Source: an uncultured Dehalococcoidia bacterium (lineage in GTDB: Bacteria > Chloroflexota > Dehalococcoidia > Lucifugimonadales > CAJWUJ01). Taken from it: a stretch of 64,000 bases of DNA. The position numbers and the translations under genes are program-made. The stretch lies in NCBI GenBank assembly GCA_913047625.1, contig CAJWUJ010000001.1, positions 1-64,000 of the forward strand. Reading direction: 5' to 3'. The notes beneath the pieces are model-generated. The model saw only the letters and a program-made list of their open reading frames with translations, ran no database searches and was not told the DNA's origin. Positions 36,687 through 45,163 of the stretch are shown in pieces (positions within the stretch are counted from its first letter, which is position 1; every line of letters begins with the position of its first letter).

Positions 36687-38381
36687 ATGAAAATGAAAAA
36701 ATCACCTTTAATAGTGGTAGCTGCAATCATGGTTTCGATGTTTACCTTGGCATCTGGTCCCTGCGGTGTAGACACCGAACAGGCCCAGGCTGTCGTAGAC
36801 AAGAAGCAAGAAATCATGCGGCTTAAACAGGAAGTAATTAGGCCTCTTGGAGCGGAGATTGAGGCATTTACTCAGGAACAGATCGAACCTGTCGAAGATG
36901 AAATTGAAGAACTGGAACGGGGTATTGATGACACGTATCAGGCAGTAGAAGCAGTATTTAGAAACGAGTTGGAACCAATGTTTCGACAGCTTGATGAATA
37001 CTGGTCTCCAGGAAGTCCCGCACGTGAAATACAAGATTCCATAGAGCAGCAGTTTCGAGATCTTGAAATGGAAATGAGACAAGTGGACTTGGAACGGCAG
37101 CAACTTGAAGAACAAATGAGGAATCAACCTCAGGGCCCTAGTGATGAAGAGATGAAATGGAGGCAGTTCCAAGACGAAAGGGAAGCATCATTCAAGGCGT
37201 TTGATCAGGCGGATAGGGATGCCCGAAACGCCAAGGAAGATGCACGAGCGATGCAGGAAGTGGAGGCAAGGGCTCTAGAAGAGCAACGGAATGCGATTTG
37301 GGAACAATTAGAAGATCTTAGAAGATCTGGTGAAGACCAGATTCAGCAACTTGAAGCCCAGCGCCAAGCGGCAGAACAAAATCCAGCTATTGCTGAATTG
37401 CGGGGTGCTACACAACAGTTACAGGAAGCACAGAGCAGGCTCGATAATGTGAACAAACTTATTGAGGAACTTAAAGTCAAACTGGCTGATGTAGATGCTC
37501 AACTATTGGATACACCAGATAAATTGGAAGATGGCACTCCCAATGAGACTTATGGTGTAATTAATGGACAAAGACAAGCCATAATGAATGATATTCAGGC
37601 ACAGAATTCGCAGGCAGCTACCATCGGTGCAGAAGTAGTACAAGCTCAGGCAACTGTTGATACCTTGAATCCAGGGGGCACTTTGATTACCCCTGAAAGT
37701 CTGAATACGCAAATCGAACAACTTCGTAGTGATCGCAATGCTAATGAAAGGTCCTTAGAAGATCAGGGGCGTGCTATGGATGACCAGATTGAAGCAATTT
37801 GGAAGAGTATGAACGAAGACCCCATGGCCAGAAGGGCAGAGGATCGGGCAAGAGAAGACGCTCGAATTGCCTTCGAGACAGAGTGGGAACAGCGGGAAAA
37901 ACAATTTCAAGCTGATATGGATGCCAATCGGGGAGGAGATGGGCCCCCTGATTGGATGATTGCTATCGAAGCGAAATTTAGGGATATAGATCAAAGAAGA
38001 CAAGCACTCGATGATTATGCCTACGGGGAACGGAACAGACTTGAAGCTGAGTTTGAGCAGATGCAACAAGACATTCGTGCTTTTGAAGATACTAGGATGA
38101 CAGAAGTTGAAGAAGAAGCCAAAGCTTTGCAGGAGAATCTGGAAGCAAAATATGATTTACTCGATTCTCTGTATGAAGAACGTGAACTCTTGATTGATCA
38201 AATGAGAGAGGCAGAGCAAGAAGTATCCATGCTGTCTGATGAGGCAGAAACAGAACTGTTGCAGTTCGTTCAAGGGGTTCTTGATACAGCAACAGAGATG
38301 GACAAACAATACGAAGAATCAGAAATTGACTTTTCAGCTGATGGCCTTGACCAACAGTTTAATGACGGACCTGGAGGATGA
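36687..38381 (+). CDS. Secreted, very coiled-coil-rich protein
   Basis: 564 residues from the ATG after AGGAGGT. The N terminus is a clear signal peptide (KKSPLIVVAAIMVSMFTLA) ending in SGPCG; the Cys26 may be lipidated, although Pro at -1 is not a canonical lipobox. The rest is almost entirely charged helix rich in Glu, Gln, Arg and Asp, with heptad-like spacing and short Pro/Gly breaks (near residues 105, 250 and 400). Trp, Cys and His are rare. It suggests an extracellular, membrane-anchored rod; function unknown. A terminator follows. Confidence 0.75.
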   Translation: MKMKKSPLIVVAAIMVSMFTLASGPCGVDTEQAQAVVDKKQEIMRLKQEVIRPLGAEIEAFTQEQIEPVEDEIEELERGIDDTYQAVEAVFRNELEPMFRQLDEYWSPGSPAREIQDSIEQQFRDLEMEMRQVDLERQQLEEQMRNQPQGPSDEEMKWRQFQDEREASFKAFDQADRDARNAKEDARAMQEVEARALEEQRNAIWEQLEDLRRSGEDQIQQLEAQRQAAEQNPAIAELRGATQQLQEAQSRLDNVNKLIEELKVKLADVDAQLLDTPDKLEDGTPNETYGVINGQRQAIMNDIQAQNSQAATIGAEVVQAQATVDTLNPGGTLITPESLNTQIEQLRSDRNANERSLEDQGRAMDDQIEAIWKSMNEDPMARRAEDRAREDARIAFETEWEQREKQFQADMDANRGGDGPPDWMIAIEAKFRDIDQRRQALDDYAYGERNRLEAEFEQMQQDIRAFEDTRMTEVEEEAKALQENLEAKYDLLDSLYEERELLIDQMREAEQEVSMLSDEAETELLQFVQGVLDTATEMDKQYEESEIDFSADGLDQQFNDGPGG

Positions 38382-38414
38382 TACAACTGATTTAAGCAAG
38401 TGATGATGTAAGGT

Positions 38415-38459
38415 AAGGGGGGTTTCTCGGGCATTACAGCTCTTGAAACCTCCCTTTTC
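38415..38459 (+). terminator. Terminator after the coiled-coil gene
   Basis: AAGGGGGGTTTC and GAAACCTCCCTTTT form a hairpin of about 11 pairs (one mismatch) around a 17-base loop, ending in a short T run. It separates the coiled-coil gene from the dipeptidase-like gene. Confidence 0.65.
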
Positions 38460-38549
38460 ATTTGTTGAAGCCAGTGATATAAGGTAGCGATAGGCTCCGA
38501 GTACGGGTGCTTATATAGTGAATAATACCACCGAATGGAGGATACTCTT

Positions 38550-39566
38550 GTGAATGAACATACTGTGGATTTTCTAGATGTCCATCGCAATGTGCTTACC
38601 TATGATGCAGTAAGCCCACTAGCTCAGGACGAACGATATCTTGACCTCATGATTGATGGTGGTTTGAACGTCGTCGCTGCCACTATAGGCGGGATGGATA
38701 CACTAGAAAGTACTATGCACTCTATCAGTATGTGGTACGAGAGAATTCGTAGACGGTCAGATGAACTGATGTTGGTGACAAGTGTGGATCAAATGGAAGA
38801 AGCAAAAGAGCTGGGTAAGCTTGGTATCATTTTCCATCTGCAAGGGGCAGTTCCTTTGGATAGGGACATCAATACGATCCAGACCTATTATCAACTTGGT
38901 GTTCGGGTTATCCAACTCACCTATAATCTCAAAGACTTTGTCGGTGACGGTTGCGAGGAACCTGGGGATGGAGGATTGAGTACTTTTGGGCGGAATGTTA
39001 TTGCGGAAATGAATAAAGTTGGCATGGTAGTGGATCTCTCTCATACAGGCTATCGTACAACAATGGAAGCTATGGAGATTTCTCAGGATCCATGCATATT
39101 TTCACACTCTAATTGCAACGCTGTGAAACATACAAACAGGAATCTTCAAGATGACCAGATTAAAAAGGTAGCGTCAATGGGTGGAGTGATTGGGATAGCA
39201 GGGTATCCATACATGGTCGCGGATACTTCCCATCCCAGCAAGCAACAATTGCTTGCTCATTTTGATCATATTGTTAATGTAGTAGGGATTGATCATGTCG
39301 GTGTTGGGTGTGATTACTTCAATGGACAAGAACACATTGCCAGTATAGAAGAAGCACGGATTATTCATAATTCTTGGATACAGGCAGGATTGTGGACTTT
39401 GGAGACCTATCCACCTCCTCCTTGGGAGTGGCCTGAAACTATCGAAACTCCTGATAAATTACCTAATCTTACAAAGATGTTACTTGAGCACGAATATTCT
39501 TCAGATGATGTTGCAAAAATTTGGGCACAAAACTTTATGCGAGTGTATAAAAATGTATGGAAATAA
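38550..39566 (+). CDS. M19 membrane-dipeptidase-like protein with altered metal ligands
   Basis: 338 residues of the renal dipeptidase (M19) TIM-barrel family. VVDLSHTGYRTTMEA, IFSHSNCNAVKHTNRNLQDDQ and GVGCDYFNG keep two metal-binding His and an Asp. However, the first metal motif DGHND reads DVHRN (Asp to Asn), the bridging Glu in the usual LEG is Gln (FHLQGA), and the LTHN His is Tyr (LTYN). A normal dipeptidase is therefore doubtful. Start: GTG 38550 lies eight bases after GGAGG; the ORF track's ATG (38535) overlaps that site. Confidence 0.85.
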   Translation: MNEHTVDFLDVHRNVLTYDAVSPLAQDERYLDLMIDGGLNVVAATIGGMDTLESTMHSISMWYERIRRRSDELMLVTSVDQMEEAKELGKLGIIFHLQGAVPLDRDINTIQTYYQLGVRVIQLTYNLKDFVGDGCEEPGDGGLSTFGRNVIAEMNKVGMVVDLSHTGYRTTMEAMEISQDPCIFSHSNCNAVKHTNRNLQDDQIKKVASMGGVIGIAGYPYMVADTSHPSKQQLLAHFDHIVNVVGIDHVGVGCDYFNGQEHIASIEEARIIHNSWIQAGLWTLETYPPPPWEWPETIETPDKLPNLTKMLLEHEYSSDDVAKIWAQNFMRVYKNVWK

Positions 39567-39581
39567 TCAGTGTGATTTATC

Positions 39582-39600
39582 TTGACATTATATGTGTCAA
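39582..39600. promoter_or_regulatory. Palindrome overlapping a -35-like TTGACA
   Basis: TTGACA-TTATATG-TGTCAA is a perfect 6+7+6 inverted repeat in the gap before the lipoprotein gene. Its left arm equals a -35 consensus, so a bound regulator could block that promoter; the matching -10 (TTAGAC, 39605-39610) is weak. Confidence 0.35.
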
Positions 39601-39712
39601 TATATTAGACTCCGCGGATCCGTATACTTGAGCAGTCTACGTTCGGTCGGTAACTACATGCCTGATGCGGAATACGAAAAGTACATACTATAAAGTTAAA
39701 GAGGAGTGAAAT

Positions 39713-40849
39713 ATGAAAAAAGTTTTACTTGTCATGGTCGTCCTTGGATCGTTCGGTCTACTCGCATGTAGTACAGCTGAACCAGAGACGATTATTGTTG
39801 AAAAAGAAGTTGTAAAAGAGGTTATTAAGGAAGTACCTGTAGAAGTTGAGACAGTGAAAGAGGTTACGAAAGAAGTCGTAGTCGAGAAGGAAGTTCTTGT
39901 CGAGAAAGAAACTTTGAACTGGGTATTCCCTGGAACCTATAACCCGGGTCACTTTGGCCGTTCAAACCAGGAGAAAGCAAACCTCATGGTTTACCAGGCA
40001 ACAGAGGGTGGCTTGGAAATAGAATACAAGCAATTTGGTGAAATTGGTCTTAAGGGTGGCGAAGGTCTCACACTTATCCGAGACGGTGTCTATCCTATGT
40101 TTGAGATCATACCTGCCTATGTTGCTGGTGACAGACCTGAGATGAACTTGTACTATCTTATGGGCTTAGCCTTCGACATGGATCAGATCTATCAGGTTAG
40201 TGATGGTACTGTAGGAATGCGTGACGAAGTTTATGCAGCTTACGGTGGTTCCAGACTGCCTATCTATGGTGACTTTTCTTTTGCACCACAGGGTTTGTTC
40301 ACTAAGGACGAAATCAAGAATATTGATGACCTGCAGGGTGTTAAAGTACGACACTATTCAACTCTTGGTGCTGACTTGATCAGGAGAGTTGGAATGGACC
40401 CACAAATTATTGCGTGGGCAGAGGTGTATACAGCATTGCAGCGTGGTGTTGTTGATGCAGCTATCACTACTCCAAGTTCTGGTACAAAAGCCGGATTTGG
40501 TGAAGTCACCAACTATCTGACCGTTATCCCTCAGGGTGGTGGTTTGATGGATGCTATCTTCAATATTGATGCTCTCAATGCATTACCTTCTGATTACCAA
40601 GCTGCCATTGAGGAAGCCGGACAGGTTTCTTCTGATGGTATCAAGGCTCAGTGGGAGTCAGAGGCATCCGGAAATGGCCCAGCTAAAGTTGCCCTTGATG
40701 GTAACCTACAGCACTGGGTTATGGATGATGAATTGGTTAACGAGTTCGTAACAAGGACAGCTCCTGGTTTCGACGAGTGGGCCAAGGCTTCCGGTCCTAA
40801 CGCACGCAAGTGGTTAGACAAGGCTTTAGAGATCTTAGGACGGAAATAA
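39713..40849 (+). CDS. TRAP-type (DctP-like) solute-binding lipoprotein
   Basis: 378 residues. Signal peptide and lipobox FGLLAC (Cys19) predict a membrane-anchored lipoprotein processed by Lgt. A stalk of about 40 residues rich in Val/Lys/Glu follows (IVEKEVVKEVIKEVPVEVE), then a DctP-type binding domain: DDLQGVKVRHYSTLGADLIRRVG, WAEVYTALQRGVVDAAITTP and AIFNIDALNALPSDYQAAI. TRAP binding proteins usually bind carboxylates. No DctQ/DctM membrane genes are adjacent, so it is an orphan receptor. Strong terminator follows. Confidence 0.88.
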   Translation: MKKVLLVMVVLGSFGLLACSTAEPETIIVEKEVVKEVIKEVPVEVETVKEVTKEVVVEKEVLVEKETLNWVFPGTYNPGHFGRSNQEKANLMVYQATEGGLEIEYKQFGEIGLKGGEGLTLIRDGVYPMFEIIPAYVAGDRPEMNLYYLMGLAFDMDQIYQVSDGTVGMRDEVYAAYGGSRLPIYGDFSFAPQGLFTKDEIKNIDDLQGVKVRHYSTLGADLIRRVGMDPQIIAWAEVYTALQRGVVDAAITTPSSGTKAGFGEVTNYLTVIPQGGGLMDAIFNIDALNALPSDYQAAIEEAGQVSSDGIKAQWESEASGNGPAKVALDGNLQHWVMDDELVNEFVTRTAPGFDEWAKASGPNARKWLDKALEILGRK

Positions 40850-40880
40850 TCCTAATAAGTTTCTAATAACCGGAAATAAT

Positions 40881-40917
40881 AAAAAGGGGAGAGCCTTAAA
40901 ACTCTCCCCTTTTTTTG
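40881..40917 (+). terminator. Strong intrinsic terminator
   Basis: AAAAGGGGAGAG and CTCTCCCCTTTTTTT form a perfect 12-pair hairpin around CCTTAAAA, with the T run directly following. It lies 32 bases after the TRAP lipoprotein stop. Confidence 0.93.
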
Positions 40918-41000
40918 TGCCAAAATTTTCAATGGTTAATGTACTTCTATCAGGCACTATGCTAGGATCTCCTCATCTTTGAAGATCTTAGGAGAACACC

Positions 41001-42242
41001 ATGGCTAAACTTATAGTCCACAATGCGCGAGTTTTTACTGGAACAAGCGATGATTATGTGGAGCGTAGTGGACTTTTTGTAGTGGACGGAATCATTCAAG
41101 CTGTAGCGCCTGATAGCAAGTTACCTACTCCTGATGATGAGACGACGGTGGTTGATGCCTCCGGCGCAGTAATAATACCCGGATTAATTAACTGTCACGT
41201 TCATATTTCACGCAGGCATATCCATCGCTATCCCTTGGATAGGACTTTTAGAGGTGTTGTGCCAGGAATTGAATCTCAAAATTCAGCTCAACGGATATTA
41301 TTTGCTATGAAAAATGCGTGGCACGAACTTATGGAGGGCACCACTGTTTTTCGAGATACGGGATCTCGCCATCAAGTGAGTTTGGAATTGCGGAAAGCTA
41401 TATCGAGTGGAAAAATCAATGGCCCCTGGATGCTATCGTGCGGAGAAGGCATTGCTATGACTGGAGGTCATGGAACCCATCGTGACTATACGGCGATTGA
41501 AGCAGATGGGGTAGATGCTGTTCGTAAAGAAGTTCGTAATCAACTTCGCTCTGGGGTTGATTGGATTAAATTAATGGCTTCAGGTGGACTCGGAGGAATG
41601 CCAGAGAGTGAGGATCCACGCTGGTGTGAATATAGCATCGAAGAAATGGCTGTGGCAGTGGAGGAAGCGCACAAACGATGGAAAAAAGTGTGTACACATT
41701 GTGGTTCAGCAGAGTCTGTAAAAAATTCTGTCAAAGCAGGTGTTGATAGTATCGAGCACGGTATGCTACTTGATGAAGAAGCGGTAGCCATGATGAAAGA
41801 TACTGATACCTCATATGTGCCTACACTCCATTGTATTTATTCTGTTTATGCAAGAGAGGAGTACACAGCAAAATCAGAATTTTCAGAATTCTTGAAAACA
41901 GAAGTATGTGCGCCTCATCGAGAGGGTGTCAAGATGGCTTACGAAGCTGGTGTTGTAACAGTTACTGGAACGGATACTCTTGGCAATATGGTTGAAGAAA
42001 TGAAGATGCTGGAAGATATCTGTTTTACAAGGGATGAGGCACTACGGGCAGCAACAAAGCAGGCAGCGTGTGCGATGGGGATCGATGATAAAGTCGGTAC
42101 TCTGGAGGCTGGTAAATTAGCAGACTTTGTTCTTATTGATGGCAGCCCACTTGACAGTCTTGACGCACTATATAATGTAAAAAGTGTTTATAAAACAGGC
42201 AATCGAGTGACATATGATTGGTTGGTGAATCTCCCTCTGTAA
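41001..42242 (+). CDS. Metal-dependent amidohydrolase (imidazolonepropionase-like)
   Basis: 413 residues of the same Amidohydro_1 branch as the enzyme at 24877-26112. HVH motif in IPGLINCHVHISR, Lys in DWIKLMASGGLGG, His in KKVCTHCGSAE and DSIEHGMLLD, and Asp in VVTVTGTDTLGN. The C-terminal LADFVLIDGSPL strand is typical of the sandwich domain. The ATG has AGGAG at six bases. The ATC-hydrolase-like gene follows within about 15 bases, so the two are almost certainly cotranscribed; they may act successively on a cyclic amide or amidine substrate (inference). Confidence 0.88.
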   Translation: MAKLIVHNARVFTGTSDDYVERSGLFVVDGIIQAVAPDSKLPTPDDETTVVDASGAVIIPGLINCHVHISRRHIHRYPLDRTFRGVVPGIESQNSAQRILFAMKNAWHELMEGTTVFRDTGSRHQVSLELRKAISSGKINGPWMLSCGEGIAMTGGHGTHRDYTAIEADGVDAVRKEVRNQLRSGVDWIKLMASGGLGGMPESEDPRWCEYSIEEMAVAVEEAHKRWKKVCTHCGSAESVKNSVKAGVDSIEHGMLLDEEAVAMMKDTDTSYVPTLHCIYSVYAREEYTAKSEFSEFLKTEVCAPHREGVKMAYEAGVVTVTGTDTLGNMVEEMKMLEDICFTRDEALRAATKQAACAMGIDDKVGTLEAGKLADFVLIDGSPLDSLDALYNVKSVYKTGNRVTYDWLVNLPL

Positions 42243-42257
42243 GTATGGATCGTGGCT

Positions 42258-42755
42258 ATGAATAATAACAAACATCAGAGTTCAAGCAGCTTGAACGAAG
42301 AAGTAGGAGTATTAAAGCGCAGGGAAATAGAAGCAGAGGTTCTTGGTCCCTTGTTGAGAAAGATAGAACAGCAATTGGGTCGAACAAAGACTAGGGCGCT
42401 GTTACAGGAAACCATCATCGATATAGCTAAACAGCAGGGTGCTGAGTTAGCTTCGAGAAGCGGAAACCCAACCCTGGGTAGCTTTGCTTCGCTTAAGGAA
42501 CCATGGATACGGGGTGGTGCACTCGAAATTGATGTGCTTGACAAATCCGAGACGGAATATTCGTTCAATGTGACTCGTTGTCGATATGCAGAGATGTATA
42601 AAAAACTTGGCTTGGAGGATCTTGGATCATTATTGTCCTGTGCTAGGGACTTTAATATGGCAACAGGCTTCAATAAAAGAATTAAATTACGCCGGACACA
42701 GACAATTATGGATGGAGCTTCCCACTGTGATTTTCGATATACGATAAGGAATTAG
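42258..42755 (+). CDS. L-2-amino-thiazoline-4-carboxylic acid hydrolase family protein
   Basis: 165 residues of the ATC-hydrolase family, whose founding member opens the thiazoline ring of L-ATC to N-carbamoyl-L-cysteine on the way to L-cysteine. LKRREIEAEVLGPLLRKIE at the N terminus, FNVTRCRYAEMYKKLGLEDLGSLLSCARDF and the C-terminal RTQTIMDGASHCDFRY are the conserved blocks, with three conserved Cys and the His of ASHCDFR. ATG 42258 is preferred over GTG 42252 because of GGA at eight bases. Directly downstream of the amidohydrolase. The real substrate is unproven. Confidence 0.9.
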   Translation: MNNNKHQSSSSLNEEVGVLKRREIEAEVLGPLLRKIEQQLGRTKTRALLQETIIDIAKQQGAELASRSGNPTLGSFASLKEPWIRGGALEIDVLDKSETEYSFNVTRCRYAEMYKKLGLEDLGSLLSCARDFNMATGFNKRIKLRRTQTIMDGASHCDFRYTIRN

Positions 42756-42793
42756 TGACCTTGCAAGACTGTCTTTAAGCCTTACTATGCGTA

Positions 42794-42822
42794 TTGACAC
42801 AGGGAATTGATCATGATATACA
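42794..42822 (+). promoter_or_regulatory. Consensus promoter before the peptide-binding lipoprotein
   Basis: TTGACA (42794-42799), a 17-base spacer and TATACA (42817-42822). Transcription would start near 42829, giving a leader of about 70 bases to the ATG at 42901. Confidence 0.75.
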
Positions 42823-42900
42823 ATCTTGGTCACTTCGCTTTCACTAGGGAAGCGAGTCGTGGATAGATCATATTTGAAATATTTAAGAGGGAGTATCAAT

Positions 42901-44628
42901 ATGAGAAGTTTTCGTTTGTCTGCTTTAGCAGTACTTTCTGCGTCGTTGCTAGTTGGGTTAATGATGGGCTGCAGCGGTGAGGCTACCGAAGTTATCGTGG
43001 AGAAAGAGGTAATTAAGGAAGTTGAAGTAGAGAAGATTGTTAAAGAAGAGGTTATTAAAGAAGTTGAAGTTATCAAGGAAGTTCCTGTAGAGAAAATTGT
43101 GGTAGCAACGCCTGTTCCTGCCCCAATACGAATTCCGGAACTGATCCTTACTCAGACTGGTAACCCAGTATGCTTGGGAGCAGACTGTGCATCCAGTGTT
43201 GATGAGATGGACATCTTCACTCAGTTCACTGAGCCTTTGATGTTACTGGATCCTGATAATAATTTGATTCCTTGGCTGGCAGAAAGCTTGGTCATGCATT
43301 CTCCAACTGACTGGACCATGACTCTCCGTAAAGGAGTGAAATTCCACGAGGCAGAGTATGGCACAATGACAGCTAAAGACGTCATTGCTAGCTACTATCA
43401 CGACGTTCGTGAAGGAACTGCCAACAAGAAACGCGTACCAGCCTCTATGCAGGAAGCTGTTTTAACAGCAACTGATGGTGATGATGGATACGTTATTGAC
43501 TGGAAACTTTCAGGTGATGGAACTGCATCACTACCTAACCACCTTGCTGCCATGAGGACCGTTGTCACGGCCAAAGGGTATATCGACGTGGTTGGTGAGC
43601 AAACCAGTCGTCATCCGATGGGTACTGGACCGTTCGTTTTCCAACAGTGGCAGCCGAACGTAAAAATTACTGGTTCACGTTTTGACGATTACTGGAGGGG
43701 AGCACCTCCAATCCAGAAGGTCGTCTGGAAAATTATTCCTGATGCATTCACCAGGAAACAAGAATTAATGACTGGCGGAGCTCATATTCTTCGAGCACTA
43801 GAGCCTGATTCATTTGATGAAGTCAATAATAATGACGGAACACGAGCAATTTCAGTTCTAAGTTCCAGGTACGTATACGTTGTTCTTGACGTCGATGAGG
43901 CACCTTTTGATAATCAGAAGTTCCGACAAGCCCTGAACTATGCTGTGAACAAGCAGGAAATAGTTGATACTCTGTTTGGTGGTTTTGGCGCAGCTGCAGT
44001 GAACGGTGTTACTCATCCGTTCCTTTGTGAGAATGACGGTGGTCCTCCTGTGTACCAGTATGACCTTGCAAAAGCCAAGTCTTTGATAGATGAGGCCAGA
44101 GCTGAGGGCGCACCTGTAGATGATGTCATTAAATTGTATGCACCTAACGACCGTTACGTGCTGGATAAGGAAACCGGAGAAGCAGTGTTAGGTTACTGGA
44201 AAGCTGCAGGACTTAATGTGGAATACTATCCACAGTCCCGTTCAGTATTGTTCCCATTGGCCTTGCGTTCCTTCACTGAATACAAAGCTGATATCGATGG
44301 ACCGTTCCTGATTGGTAATGGTAACGGTTTGGGTCGAGCTGAGTTCCCGTATGAGCTGTGGCTAGAAAATAAAGATGGCGGTCGTGGAAGAGCATTTGCT
44401 TCACCACATCCTGCCTCATGGGAAGAAGACCTAGATAAGGCCCGTCTGTTAGCTAGCTGTAGTGACGAGTCGAAGGCATTACTTGCCAAGATGAATAAAG
44501 ATGTCGTTGATTTTGCACCTTGGGTATTCTTAGTTAACTTTAATGACCTGTACGGTGTGAGTGACGAGATTGAATGGCGACCATGGTCTACCGAAATCAG
44601 AATGCTTTACGAGGTCGACCTTAGATAG
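42901..44628 (+). CDS. ABC-type oligopeptide/nickel (OppA-like) binding lipoprotein
   Basis: 575 residues. Signal peptide with lipobox LMMGC (Cys24), then a Val/Glu/Lys/Ile stalk (about residues 30-62) and an SBP_bac_5 domain: PLMLLDPDNNLIPWLAESL, TMTLRKGVKFHEAEYGTMTAKDV, HPMGTGPFVFQQW, then APFDNQKFRQALNYAVNKQEIVDTLFGG. Such proteins deliver peptides, nickel complexes or sugars to an ABC importer, but no permease or ATPase follows; a terminator lies directly downstream. The ORF track's start (42826) is within the promoter/leader; ATG 42901 has GAGGGAG upstream. Confidence 0.9.
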   Translation: MRSFRLSALAVLSASLLVGLMMGCSGEATEVIVEKEVIKEVEVEKIVKEEVIKEVEVIKEVPVEKIVVATPVPAPIRIPELILTQTGNPVCLGADCASSVDEMDIFTQFTEPLMLLDPDNNLIPWLAESLVMHSPTDWTMTLRKGVKFHEAEYGTMTAKDVIASYYHDVREGTANKKRVPASMQEAVLTATDGDDGYVIDWKLSGDGTASLPNHLAAMRTVVTAKGYIDVVGEQTSRHPMGTGPFVFQQWQPNVKITGSRFDDYWRGAPPIQKVVWKIIPDAFTRKQELMTGGAHILRALEPDSFDEVNNNDGTRAISVLSSRYVYVVLDVDEAPFDNQKFRQALNYAVNKQEIVDTLFGGFGAAAVNGVTHPFLCENDGGPPVYQYDLAKAKSLIDEARAEGAPVDDVIKLYAPNDRYVLDKETGEAVLGYWKAAGLNVEYYPQSRSVLFPLALRSFTEYKADIDGPFLIGNGNGLGRAEFPYELWLENKDGGRGRAFASPHPASWEEDLDKARLLASCSDESKALLAKMNKDVVDFAPWVFLVNFNDLYGVSDEIEWRPWSTEIRMLYEVDLR

Positions 44629-44664
44629 TTCGCTTCGTGGAACATAAAAATTAGCCGGTAAATT

Positions 44665-44703
44665 AGAATAGGCTCCCCATTAAAAGGGAGCCTATTCTTT
44701 TTT
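44665..44703 (+). terminator. Strong intrinsic terminator
   Basis: AGAATAGGCTCCC and GGGAGCCTATTCT pair perfectly around CATTAAAA, followed by a T run, 37 bases after the OppA-like gene. Confidence 0.92.
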
Positions 44704-44947
44704 GGTTTCAGTTTAGTATTCCAATAGATTAAGCAGAAGAGGATAAAAAAGCCTTTTAGCCAAAGAATTATCAAAAATACTGGAAAGAATACTCGACCAC
44801 TGATAAGGAATCATGGACGGTGCTATGTCTATAAGGGATAACTCTTTTTACTGACAAGCTTGATGACTATAGGTAATTATGGGTCTAATAGAGGCTTAGG
44901 TACGGGATGACAGGTAGAGAGAAACAGCAGCAGCGAAGGAGAAACAA

Positions 44948-45154
44948 ATGATTAGTTTCCATTGTAAGAAGTGCGATTCCACGTGGGTATAAAGGATAGA
45001 TGTGCGTTGCCTGGAGTGGGACATGGAATTCCATGTGTGGATACCTCTACTGACTGAACGCACCTACACATTCGGGTGGTGCAGAACTTGCTCAAAGAAG
45101 CGAAAGATTATAGAGAAAGAAGTTGATATGGTTGAAGAGAAGGATGAATCTTGA
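44948..45154 (+). pseudogene. Small zinc-ribbon gene interrupted by in-frame TAA
   Basis: Not in the ORF track. From ATG 44948, which has AAGGAG at good spacing, the frame reads MISFHCKKCDSTWV, then TAA (44990-44992), and continues for 53 codons to TGA at 45152. The two halves together give one zinc-ribbon-like protein of 68 codons: CKKC near the N terminus and WCRTC (about 45-49), then a basic/acidic tail. The stop separates the two Cys pairs, so neither piece alone could bind zinc in the usual way. TAA is not a known selenocysteine codon, so disruption or a sequencing error is most likely. The 244 bases before it hold no other gene that I can recognise. Confidence 0.55.
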
Positions 45155-45163
45155 TACTGATGC

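Noticed and set aside
39780-39910. Repetitive GAAAAAGAAGTTGTA-like DNA as a CRISPR or satellite repeat
   Set aside because: It encodes the Lys/Glu/Val stalk of a lipoprotein in frame; units are imperfect and there are no spacers.
44990-44992. TAA in the zinc-ribbon gene as a recoded codon
   Set aside because: Selenocysteine uses TGA and pyrrolysine TAG; no TAA recoding is known in such bacteria. Pseudogene or error is preferred.
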